From an uncultured Rhizobiaceae group bacterium (GTDB taxonomy: Bacteria > Pseudomonadota > Alphaproteobacteria > Rhizobiales > Rhizobiaceae): a stretch of 23,260 bases of DNA. Shown one piece after another: positions 16,803-23,260 of the stretch. Numbering within the stretch: the first letter of the stretch is position 1; each line of letters starts with the position of its first letter. A program made the translations under genes and the position numbers. The stretch lies in the NCBI GenBank assembly GCA_937923355.1, contig CALAIO010000222.1, positions 1 to 23,260 of the forward strand, given 5' to 3'. The notes below the pieces were generated by a model. It was not told the DNA's origin, did not search any database, and saw nothing but the letters and a program-made list of their open reading frames with translations.

Positions 16803-19133
16803 ATGGGGCAATGGGTAAATAATATGGATTATAAATCCCTTAGAAAAGACGAGCAAAATAACAAAAAGCTACCCGACAGCGTTTACAAATCTGTCGTGTC
16901 ATCGCTCTATGCTGACCCGAGTTCTTTGGCCATTGGAATTGGTTGCTGTATCGCTGGCGCTCTTGTTTTATTTTATAAAACTGCAGATCCGGCACAATTA
17001 ATTTTTGCTTGTATCTTTTTAGTTATTGGCAGCCTTCGCTTATTACTATCGCGTACTTTTCATAATGCCATAGCTAGGAATATCTCGGTAGCAGCCTATC
17101 AAAGTTGGGAGAGTAGATACAATATTATAAGTACAAGTTATATTATTGTTTTGGGCTTTTGGTACGCAAATGGACTGATACGTTCGGATGATTCTTTCGT
17201 GCAATTGCTATCTTTATCTTTGATACTTTGCTATTTAATAGGAATAATTGGACGTAATTTTGCCAGTCAAAAAGTGGTTGCGTCGCAAGTTATGGCTTCC
17301 ATTTTTATGTTGATTGGTAGTGCTGTATTTTTTGATACTGTCTATGGCATTGCTCTTACTCTTTTTCTTCTTCCTTTTCTATATGCTATTCAGATCATGT
17401 CTGCGCGTTTGCGCGGCATGCTATTTCGCGCAGAAATCAATTCAATCAATAATAAGACGATAGCAAACCGTTTTGATGTTGCTTTGGAAAACATAGCGCA
17501 CGGTATAGCCATGATAGATAAAAGCGGAACTGTCGTTGTTGCCAATGATCGCTTCATGGCGCTGGCTGGGATGAAAGATTGGGAAATCGTAGGTTGTAAT
17601 ATTTCAATTTTGCAAAACGTTGAAATAAACGGCCATCACTTCTCAAATTTGGGTGGTTATTTATCACAGTGTCTATATGAGAGCGAGTCTGAGAAAAGCA
17701 CGTTTAATTTGAATTCTGGTGTCATCCTTGAGGCAGAATATAACTCCATGGTTGATGGTGGTGTTATCGTATTATCGGATATTTCCAAACGCAAAGCCTC
17801 TGAAAAAGCCATTACCGATTTAGCAAATTTTGATGCTTTAACAGGCTTGCTCAATCGACGCTATTTTATTGAATGTATAGAGAAATTTATTGCCAAAAGT
17901 CAGGGTACATCTCCGTCTTCAATGTATTTTATTGACCTTGATAAGTTCAAGGATATCAATGATACGTTGGGGCACGCAATTGGCGATGAATTGCTAAGTG
18001 TCGTAGGTTTGCGCCTTAAACTTATAATGCCGAAGGGCTCAATGCTTTGTCGCTTTGGGGGCGATGAATTTGTAATGTTCTGCCCGCAATTATCAAACCC
18101 TGCTGAATGCACACAATTTGCTGAGCGTATCCTTAAAGAACTGCATTTGCCGATTGTGATTAGAAACCATCATATTGATGTCAGCGGCAGTATTGGTATC
18201 GCACTTTCACCAGATCATGGCATTAATGCTAATATGCTATTACAACACGCTGATGCAGCACTTTATGAATCCAAAGCCAGGGGACGTTCAACATCTACAT
18301 TTTATACTTCTGCATTGGGTGAAGCTATTAACAAGAAAAGAGATCTTGAGACCGATCTTCGACAAGCTATGAAAAATGATGAGATTGAACTTTATTATCA
18401 ACCTTTCTTTGACGTGAAAAAGTGTGCTGTAGTTGGATGTGAAGCCCTTGCCAGATGGAGGCACCCTGTACTTGGAAATATCTCTCCAGCAGTTTTTATT
18501 GAAATGGCTGAAGAGATTGGACTGATTGTACCCCTTGGGGAACAACTTATGCGTAAGGCCATGCTGGAATGTTTGAAGTGGCCAGATCACATGCGTGTTG
18601 CGGTAAATGTATCTTCCATTCAATTTCAAAAAACAGACATTTATGAAACTGTTAAAAAACTGCTTGATGAAACAGGCTTGCCACCTTCAAAGTTGAATAT
18701 AGAACTAACAGAAAGCGCCATGATCGATAGCGTTGAGGATATTGCTATCACCTTGAAACAGCTTTCCAATCTTGGCATTCATATTTCTCTTGATGATTTT
18801 GGTACAGGTTTTTCAAGTCTGAGCTATTTGCATACATTGCCATTTGACAAAGTTAAAATTGATAAATCATTTGTTGAAAACGGTATTGCCAGCGAACGTT
18901 CTCTTATTCTCTTGCAGAGTGTTGTTGACCTTATTAAGCGGCTTGGCCTCAAAGTGGTTCTGGAAGGCATAGAGACGCAAGAACAATTAAATATTATGGA
19001 AAAAAGCATCGATGTTCACGAATATCAGGGGTATTTGTTCTTTAAACCGATGTCTGCAGAAGATTTTTATGAACTAGCTCATAAAACAACACTTAATAAG
19101 AGGGATAATATTACTAAGTTAGTTTACTCATAG
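16803..19133 (+). CDS. Membrane PAS-GGDEF-EAL protein (cyclic di-GMP synthesis and hydrolysis)
   Basis: 776 residues: a cytoplasmic N-tail, five or six transmembrane helices (about 35-205), a PAS-like domain (about 220-330; ALENIAHGIAMIDKSGTVVV), a GGDEF domain (about 340-505) and an EAL domain (about 520-765). The diguanylate cyclase signature RFGGDEFV is intact, and there is no RxxD inhibitory site at the normal position before it. The EAL domain keeps EALARW, VNVSSIQF, IELTESA, DDFGTGFSSL, KIDKSFV, EGIETQEQ and QGYLFFKP, all the metal and catalytic positions, so both activities are possible; the net direction cannot be predicted. Two starts compete: ATG 16803 and ATG 16824, the second with GGG eight bases upstream and a mini-ORF (16795-16818) just before it. 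The neighbour on the same strand is a FeeM/LuxI-like acyl-signal synthase gene. Confidence 0.9.
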   Translation: MGQWVNNMDYKSLRKDEQNNKKLPDSVYKSVVSSLYADPSSLAIGIGCCIAGALVLFYKTADPAQLIFACIFLVIGSLRLLLSRTFHNAIARNISVAAYQSWESRYNIISTSYIIVLGFWYANGLIRSDDSFVQLLSLSLILCYLIGIIGRNFASQKVVASQVMASIFMLIGSAVFFDTVYGIALTLFLLPFLYAIQIMSARLRGMLFRAEINSINNKTIANRFDVALENIAHGIAMIDKSGTVVVANDRFMALAGMKDWEIVGCNISILQNVEINGHHFSNLGGYLSQCLYESESEKSTFNLNSGVILEAEYNSMVDGGVIVLSDISKRKASEKAITDLANFDALTGLLNRRYFIECIEKFIAKSQGTSPSSMYFIDLDKFKDINDTLGHAIGDELLSVVGLRLKLIMPKGSMLCRFGGDEFVMFCPQLSNPAECTQFAERILKELHLPIVIRNHHIDVSGSIGIALSPDHGINANMLLQHADAALYESKARGRSTSTFYTSALGEAINKKRDLETDLRQAMKNDEIELYYQPFFDVKKCAVVGCEALARWRHPVLGNISPAVFIEMAEEIGLIVPLGEQLMRKAMLECLKWPDHMRVAVNVSSIQFQKTDIYETVKKLLDETGLPPSKLNIELTESAMIDSVEDIAITLKQLSNLGIHISLDDFGTGFSSLSYLHTLPFDKVKIDKSFVENGIASERSLILLQSVVDLIKRLGLKVVLEGIETQEQLNIMEKSIDVHEYQGYLFFKPMSAEDFYELAHKTTLNKRDNITKLVYS

Positions 19134-19151
19134 TAATATCTATTCTTTTAA

Positions 19152-19168
19152 CATTAGAAATTCTAATG
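19152..19168. promoter_or_regulatory. Perfect 17-bp odd palindrome (candidate operator)
   Basis: CATTAGAA-A-TTCTAATG: eight base pairs on each side of one central A, 18 bases after the GGDEF-EAL stop and about 95 bases before the synthase ATG. No U-tail follows and the spacer is one base, so it is not a terminator. It is likely a protein-binding site; half-sites resemble Irr-type boxes but with the wrong spacing. Confidence 0.4.
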
Positions 19169-19209
19169 CGCCGTAATTAACCATCACGTGTTTGTTCGCT
19201 TTACAACTG

Positions 19210-19224
19210 TTAAGAAGCTGTTAA
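19210..19224 (+). promoter_or_regulatory. Perfect CtrA-type box (TTAA-N7-TTAA) upstream of the acyl-signal synthase
   Basis: TTAA, seven bases (GAAGCTG), TTAA, matching exactly the consensus for the alphaproteobacterial cell-cycle regulator CtrA, about 40 bases before ATG 19263. At this distance it could overlap a -35 region. Two further TTAA tetramers (one in a TTAACCAT half-site at about 19178, one at 19239) flank it. Regulation by CtrA is inferred; short AT-rich motifs occur by chance. Confidence 0.5.
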
Positions 19225-19262
19225 CCTTGACCTATTGATTAAGTATTTTCTGGGGCAAGAAA

Positions 19263-19988
19263 ATGTATGTAGATTCTGAGGGTTCGAAATTTGCGACCAA
19301 ATTGCTAGCGTATCTGCAAGAAGCTGATTACCGTGTTGCATATACACAAAAAGAAAAAGAGCAAATTTTTAGACAGCGATATGATGCATATTTAAAAGAA
19401 GGGGCTATCAATGAAAATCAAACTGGCATGTTTAATGATGCTTATGATGAATTTGATAATTGCTGGATTTTTGGTGTCTACCTAGAAAATAAATTGGCAA
19501 GCTCGATTAGATGCCACGTGATTTCACCAAAAAACCGTAAAGGTCCAGCGTTAGATGTGTTTCCAGATATTGTTGGGCCAATGATCGAAAATGGTCAAAC
19601 TGTTGTTGATCCTACGCGTTTTGTAGCAGACCCTTCCATAGCGGAGAATTATCCAGAAATTCCATTTTTAACACTACGTGTTGCTTGCATGGTTTATGAT
19701 TACTATGAGGCTGATTATTGCCTAGCTACTGTCAGAAAAGAGCACGCTGCTTTTTATAGACGTGTTTTTAATGCTGAAATTTTATGTGAGCCAAGACCGT
19801 ATCCAGCACTTAATGCGCCTATTTGTTTGTTGAAGACAAACGTAAGTAGCTTTCGTAGTAAGCTGTTACGACGCTATCCAATTTTTGAGTCTAGCTTTAC
19901 GGAACGCCGTATGATGTTTGAACAGGCAAATGTTCAAAACGGCACAGACGATCAGGAATTCGTACCTAAACTTGTTGGTAACGCATAA
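19263..19988 (+). CDS. LuxI/FeeM-like N-acyl amino acid (or autoinducer) synthase
   Basis: 241-residue cytoplasmic protein with the GNAT-derived fold of autoinducer synthases, closest in look to the FeeM N-acyl amino acid synthase group. The conserved pattern is visible: IFRQRYDAY (Arg37, Arg39), DAYDEFD (Asp62, Asp65), the beta strand SSIRCHVI (Arg83) and VVDPTRFVAD (Asp116, Arg119), which mirrors the E-x-(S/T)-R signature of LuxI with Asp in place of Glu. These enzymes transfer a fatty acyl chain from an acyl carrier protein to an amine: S-adenosylmethionine in LuxI, an amino acid in FeeM. The substrate here is unknown. There is no LuxR gene or dedicated acyl carrier protein in the window. 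The gene follows a PAS-GGDEF-EAL gene and precedes a TRAP permease pair. A perfect CtrA-type box stands upstream. Confidence 0.75.
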   Translation: MYVDSEGSKFATKLLAYLQEADYRVAYTQKEKEQIFRQRYDAYLKEGAINENQTGMFNDAYDEFDNCWIFGVYLENKLASSIRCHVISPKNRKGPALDVFPDIVGPMIENGQTVVDPTRFVADPSIAENYPEIPFLTLRVACMVYDYYEADYCLATVRKEHAAFYRRVFNAEILCEPRPYPALNAPICLLKTNVSSFRSKLLRRYPIFESSFTERRMMFEQANVQNGTDDQEFVPKLVGNA

Positions 19989-20068
19989 ACAAGTTCGCTC
20001 AATTGTATCAACCAGACAACTAATGCTATCAAGCAATGTGTTTGGTTTTCTGAGTGGCGAATTTATCT

Positions 20069-20530
20069 ATGCCTTGGTTTTTCAAAAAAGTTTTTCCAAA
20101 AATATCTCTTTTGGTTTCCATCTGCTTTTTGGTGTCATTTGTTTGCGCAGTTTTGTTCGGCAGTATTGCAAGATATGGATTTTCTGCAGGCTCGGTAAAA
20201 CTTGATGATTTTATCAATTATACATTTGCTGTTTTGATTGTTTTGAGCGTGTTTGTCGGGTTTCTTAAAAATGCTCATGTGCGTGTGAATATGTTTTTAG
20301 GCTGGCGTCCAATTTTCGAAAAACCAATGTTTAGAATTTTATGGGCACTGCCTTTCGTCGTGATTGCCTACTTGTCCCTGCCTGCCATTCAGTTTTCATG
20401 GTCAATTTTTGAAGGTTCGCGCGAAGCGAATGGGTTGGGGGGATTGTTCCTTGTTAAAACCATCTTGCCAATCACGTTTTTGACGATTGCGATTTTCCTT
20501 TGCCTTAAAAATGATGACGGCGACGCATGA
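20069..20530 (+). CDS. TRAP transporter small permease (DctQ family)
   Basis: Four-helix inner-membrane subunit of a tripartite ATP-independent periplasmic transporter, which uses a sodium or proton gradient. The roughly 153 residues show the usual four hydrophobic segments and the family-typical loop NAHVRVNMF between helices two and three. The start is uncertain: ATG 20069 is chosen; an in-frame GTG at 20054 would add five residues. Neither has a strong ribosome site. The stop overlaps the DctM start (ATGA), so the two are coupled and made in equal amounts. No DctP/TakP-type binding protein gene is next to them in the window. Confidence 0.88.
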   Translation: MPWFFKKVFPKISLLVSICFLVSFVCAVLFGSIARYGFSAGSVKLDDFINYTFAVLIVLSVFVGFLKNAHVRVNMFLGWRPIFEKPMFRILWALPFVVIAYLSLPAIQFSWSIFEGSREANGLGGLFLVKTILPITFLTIAIFLCLKNDDGDA

Positions 20531-21876
20531 GCATTCAGGCGATCCTTCTGGTCTTGATGTTCACGGGTGTTATTGGCGGCATTCTTTTGGGCGTTCGCAT
20601 TCTGATTGTACTGATGCTTGTTCCCATGGCTGCAGGGCTCATTGGCATGGGGTTGGGTATCTTTGATAGTGCTTTGTTTTATGCAATTCCAGAACGAATT
20701 TTTGGTATCATGCGCAATCAGGTTTTATATGCCATTCCACTTTTCGTTTTCGTGGGCAAGCTTCTAGAGCATTCTGGTTTGGCTGAAAAAATGCTTCTTT
20801 CAATTGCAGGTCTGTCCAAAGATAAAGGGCGCTCTATGGCGCTTGCAGTTTTGGCAACCAGCGTGATTATTGCGGCTGCCTCTGGTATCATTGGTGCAAC
20901 GATTACCATGCTTGCAGGCATTGCCCTGCCTGCATTGTTACGCGCAGGGGTGAGTGAAAAAATATCTGCAGGCCTGATCTGTGCAGCTGGGTCTCTTGGG
21001 CAGCTTATACCGCCATCGATTGTTTTAATCCTGCTTAGTGACCAGATTTCCAATGCCTGGATTTTAAGTCAAAGAGAGCTTGGAAATTTTTCACCAGAGC
21101 CGATATCGGTTGCGCATCTATTTTCTGCGGCACTCCTGCCAGGTTTGATGCTTGCTGCTCTTTATGCAGTTTATATTTTCGTTGTGATCAAGCCGGAAGC
21201 GTCACAGCAAAACCAACAAGCACCATCTGAATCTGCGTCATTTTCATGGGGAGCGCTTTTGGTTTTGGGTGTAATTATCCTCGTCCCGCTTTCGATTGTG
21301 TTTGGTTTTGCGACAGCAGGAGAGGCTGCCAGCGTTGGTATTCTTGGCGTTTCACTTTTAATGTTGAAGGCAGGTCATTTAGCAATTTTCAAAAAAGCCC
21401 TTGAAGAAACGGTGACGCTAACCGGTGTGATTTTTGGTATTATTATCGCAGCTTCGGTGTTGGCGCTCGTCTTTCGTGGACTTGGCGGGGATGAGCATGT
21501 TTCATCGCTTTTATCTGCGATGCCCGGCGATGCGATGGGCGCGCTAATCGTTGTGATGATTGTCGTCTTTTTGCTCGGGTTTATTTTGGAATTTATCGAG
21601 ATTACCTACATTATCATTCCTGTTACAGCGCCAGTACTTTTCACCATGGGCATTGACCCGATCTGGTTTGCGGTTCTGGTTGCGGTTAACTTGCAAATTT
21701 CATTTTTAACACCGCCTTTGGGGATTGCACTTTTCTATTTTCAATCAGTTTCAAATATAAAAGCGCTAGAACTTTATAGAGCTGTTTTGCCCTTTATCAT
21801 CTTGCAGATTTTAGCCTTGCTGATTGTCTTTATTTTTCCCAAGATTGCGACATGGTTGCCCTTAATTCTGATTTGA
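20527..21876 (+). CDS. TRAP transporter large permease (DctM family)
   Basis: 449-residue polytopic protein with about a dozen hydrophobic helices, the translocation subunit of a TRAP transporter. Features typical of the family include [15 protein letters not shown], the IPPSIVLIL loop (SLGQLIPPS) near residue 160, and a similar [10 protein letters not shown] segment near 395, the two inverted-repeat loops that hold substrate and sodium. The [26 protein letters not shown] stretch near residue 185 is seen in TakM/mannitol-chloroaromatic type DctMs. Transported solutes of this class are organic acids, sugar acids or related anions. The next gene, 55 bases downstream, is glutaryl-CoA dehydrogenase, which hints at C5 dicarboxylates. 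That is inference. Confidence 0.9.
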   Translation: MSIQAILLVLMFTGVIGGILLGVRILIVLMLVPMAAGLIGMGLGIFDSALFYAIPERIFGIMRNQVLYAIPLFVFVGKLLEHSGLAEKMLLSIAGLSKDKGRSMALAVLATSVIIAAASGIIGATITMLAGIALPALLRAGVSEKISAGLICAAGSLGQLIPPSIVLILLSDQISNAWILSQRELGNFSPEPISVAHLFSAALLPGLMLAALYAVYIFVVIKPEASQQNQQAPSESASFSWGALLVLGVIILVPLSIVFGFATAGEAASVGILGVSLLMLKAGHLAIFKKALEETVTLTGVIFGIIIAASVLALVFRGLGGDEHVSSLLSAMPGDAMGALIVVMIVVFLLGFILEFIEITYIIIPVTAPVLFTMGIDPIWFAVLVAVNLQISFLTPPLGIALFYFQSVSNIKALELYRAVLPFIILQILALLIVFIFPKIATWLPLILI

Positions 21877-21918
21877 CAGTTTTGCTGATGGGTATAAAAC
21901 TAATCCTAGTTATAAATT

Positions 21919-21924
21919 AAAGGA
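21919..21924 (+). promoter_or_regulatory. Ribosome binding site of gcdH
   Basis: AAAGGA seven bases before ATG 21932, the only strong site in the 55-base gap, fixing the gcdH start. Confidence 0.7.
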
Positions 21925-21931
21925 TGTTGTT

Positions 21932-23155
21932 ATGGGCGAAGCTGCTAAGCCACTTGAAGCGAAAAGTAATCCATCTCTTGGGAGTTTTTCTTGGGAAGAT
22001 CCTTTTCTTCTTGAAGGCCAACTGACAGAAGAAGAGCGAATGATCCGAGACTCCGCAAAATCCTTTGCTGAGAATACTTTGCTTCCGCGCGTTACCGAAG
22101 CCTATCTTAATGAAACAGCGGCGCCTGAACTTTTCCCGATGATGGGTGAAATGGGTCTTCTGGGTGTGACGGTGCCAGAACAATATGGTGGTATCGGTGC
22201 AGGTTATACCGCTTACGGTTTGGTCGCGCGTGAAGTGGAGCGTGTGGACAGTGGGTATCGTTCCATGATGTCTGTGCAATCTTCGCTCGTGATGTATCCG
22301 ATCTATGCTTATGGCTCTGAAAATCAGCGTATGAAATACCTGCCAAAACTCGCTTCCGGTGAGTTTATCGGTTGTTTCGGTTTAACTGAACCTGATGCAG
22401 GTTCTGATCCTGCTGGCATGAAAACTGTCGCCAAGAAAGTGGACGGTGGCTATGTGCTCAACGGTTCCAAGATGTGGATTTCAAATTCTCCGTTTTCCGA
22501 TGTATTTGTTGTTTGGGCAAAGTCAGAAGCCCATGATGGCAAAATTCGTGGCTTTATTCTTGAAAAAGGAATGAAGGGATTATCCGCACCAAAGATTGAA
22601 GGAAAGCTTTCGCTTCGTGCTTCAACAACGGGTGAAATCGTCATGGACAATGTTGAAATTAGCGAAGAGCAACTCTTGCCAAATGTATCAGGTCTCAAGG
22701 GGCCTTTCGGTTGTTTGAACCGCGCACGATACGGCATTTCCTGGGGTGTGATGGGGGCTGCTGAAGATTGTTGGTTCCGTTCGCGTCAATACGGGCTTGA
22801 CCGTAAGCAGTTTGATAAGCCGCTAGCCGGAACTCAGCTCTTTCAGAAAAAGCTTGCAGATATGCAAACTGAAATAGCACTAGGTCTTCAAGCAAGTCTT
22901 CGCGTTGGCCGCTTGATGGATGAAGGGCGCGCCGCGCCTGAAATGATCTCGATCGTCAAGCGTAATAATTGCGGCAAGGCGTTGGACATTGCGCGTCAAG
23001 CGCGTGACATGCATGGCGGTAATGGCATTCAGGCTGAATATCATGTGATGCGTCATTCTTCGAACCTTGAAACCGTCAATACCTATGAAGGTGCGCACGA
23101 TGTGCATGCACTAATTCTGGGTCGTGCTCAAACTGGCATTCAAGCATTTTTCTGA
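21932..23155 (+). CDS. gcdH: Glutaryl-CoA dehydrogenase (acyl-CoA dehydrogenase family)
   Basis: 407-residue FAD enzyme that oxidises and decarboxylates glutaryl-CoA to crotonyl-CoA in lysine, tryptophan and glutarate breakdown. Assignment to GcdH rather than a generic acyl-CoA dehydrogenase rests on the N-terminal [59 protein letters not shown], and the C-terminal [20 protein letters not shown], whose glutamate is the catalytic base in this family. The ATG at 21932 has AAAGGA seven bases upstream. It lies 55 bases after the TRAP permease genes and 10 bases before an EamA-type transporter, so all may share a transcript. Confidence 0.93.
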   Translation: MGEAAKPLEAKSNPSLGSFSWEDPFLLEGQLTEEERMIRDSAKSFAENTLLPRVTEAYLNETAAPELFPMMGEMGLLGVTVPEQYGGIGAGYTAYGLVAREVERVDSGYRSMMSVQSSLVMYPIYAYGSENQRMKYLPKLASGEFIGCFGLTEPDAGSDPAGMKTVAKKVDGGYVLNGSKMWISNSPFSDVFVVWAKSEAHDGKIRGFILEKGMKGLSAPKIEGKLSLRASTTGEIVMDNVEISEEQLLPNVSGLKGPFGCLNRARYGISWGVMGAAEDCWFRSRQYGLDRKQFDKPLAGTQLFQKKLADMQTEIALGLQASLRVGRLMDEGRAAPEMISIVKRNNCGKALDIARQARDMHGGNGIQAEYHVMRHSSNLETVNTYEGAHDVHALILGRAQTGIQAFF

Positions 23156-23165
23156 TTGGGATTTT

Positions 23166-23260
23166 ATGAACATAAGTAATCCACGCAACCGCAAAATAAT
23201 TGCGTGGGTTGCAATGCTCATCATCGGTATTTTTTGGGGTGGCACAATTCCGCTTATGAA
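23166..23260 (+). CDS. EamA/DMT-type transporter, 5' fragment
   Basis: The first 31 codons of a gene that continues past the right edge. They encode a short polar N-tail and the start of a hydrophobic helix reading IIGIFWGGTIPLM, which matches the first helix of drug/metabolite (EamA) permeases with its WGG-T signature. It starts 10 bases after the gcdH stop with GGG close upstream, so cotranscription is likely. The fragment is too short to name the substrate. Confidence 0.6.
   Translation, partial: MNISNPRNRKIIAWVAMLIIGIFWGGTIPLM
23181..23207 (+). repeat. 8-bp hairpin within the first codons of the EamA-type gene
   Basis: CCACGCAA at 23181-23188 and TTGCGTGG at 23200-23207 pair perfectly around an 11-base loop. 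It covers codons 6-14 of the DMT-like gene. No U-tail follows, so it is unlikely to be a terminator; it may slow ribosome entry. Confidence 0.4.

Noticed and set aside
19152..19168. Palindrome as an Irr (iron control) box
   Set aside because: Half-sites are similar from memory, but Irr boxes have about three central bases and here there is one.
1..23260. CRISPR arrays, tRNA or rRNA genes, insertion sequences
   Set aside because: No regularly spaced long repeats, cloverleaf-like stretch or transposase was seen on either strand.

Overview
The window looks like chromosomal DNA of an alphaproteobacterium, most likely a low-GC and possibly marine member of the Hyphomicrobiales (Rhizobiales). The pointers are the priA / fructose-6-phosphate aldolase / xerC neighbourhood, a DUF3772-type MscS channel, a TraB/GumN protein, a D,D-carboxypeptidase next to a COG0523 GTPase, a TAXI/TakP-like TRAP permease pair, a glutaryl-CoA dehydrogenase and a CtrA-type box (TTAA-N7-TTAA). 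Base composition is modest, by eye in the low forties percent GC. Lineage is inferred from protein character and gene order only. Coding density is very high: 18 protein genes, of which two run off the ends, and no gap longer than about 195 bases. I see no rRNA, tRNA, CRISPR array, insertion sequence or prophage.

Left part (1-8649). priA (minus strand, cut at the left edge) diverges from a plus-strand run of fsa, a Fic-domain gene, xerC, a TraB/GumN-family gene and a large mechanosensitive channel. The fic gene is more AT-rich in sequence and codon choice than fsa and xerC on either side and looks inserted. Its upstream gap holds three alternating 7-bp repeats spaced exactly 20 bp apart.

Middle part (8613-16686). 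A minus-strand pair encodes a BioF2/CelD-like acyltransferase and a Wzx-like flippase whose genes overlap by one base (TAATG). They probably work on an extracellular polysaccharide. TusA-like tusA (plus) converges with a minus-strand pair, a penicillin-binding D,D-carboxypeptidase followed by a CobW/COG0523 GTPase. An M20 amidohydrolase diverges from the carboxypeptidase and converges with a Crp/Fnr regulator. A TauE/SafE permease diverges from that regulator.

Right part (16803-23260). All genes are on the plus strand: a membrane PAS-GGDEF-EAL protein with both catalytic signatures, a LuxI/FeeM-like N-acyl amino acid (or autoinducer) synthase, TRAP permease subunits DctQ and DctM without a substrate-binding protein, a glutaryl-CoA dehydrogenase, and the first 31 codons of an EamA-type transporter. 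The gap before the synthase has a perfect CtrA-type box and a perfect 17-bp palindrome. A perfect 20-bp palindrome lies before the GGDEF-EAL gene.

The most interesting signal is this c-di-GMP gene beside a CtrA-boxed acyl-signal synthase. The next are the Fic insertion with its candidate operator array and the TRAP-glutaryl-CoA dehydrogenase set. None of these is shown to be a new system by sequence alone.
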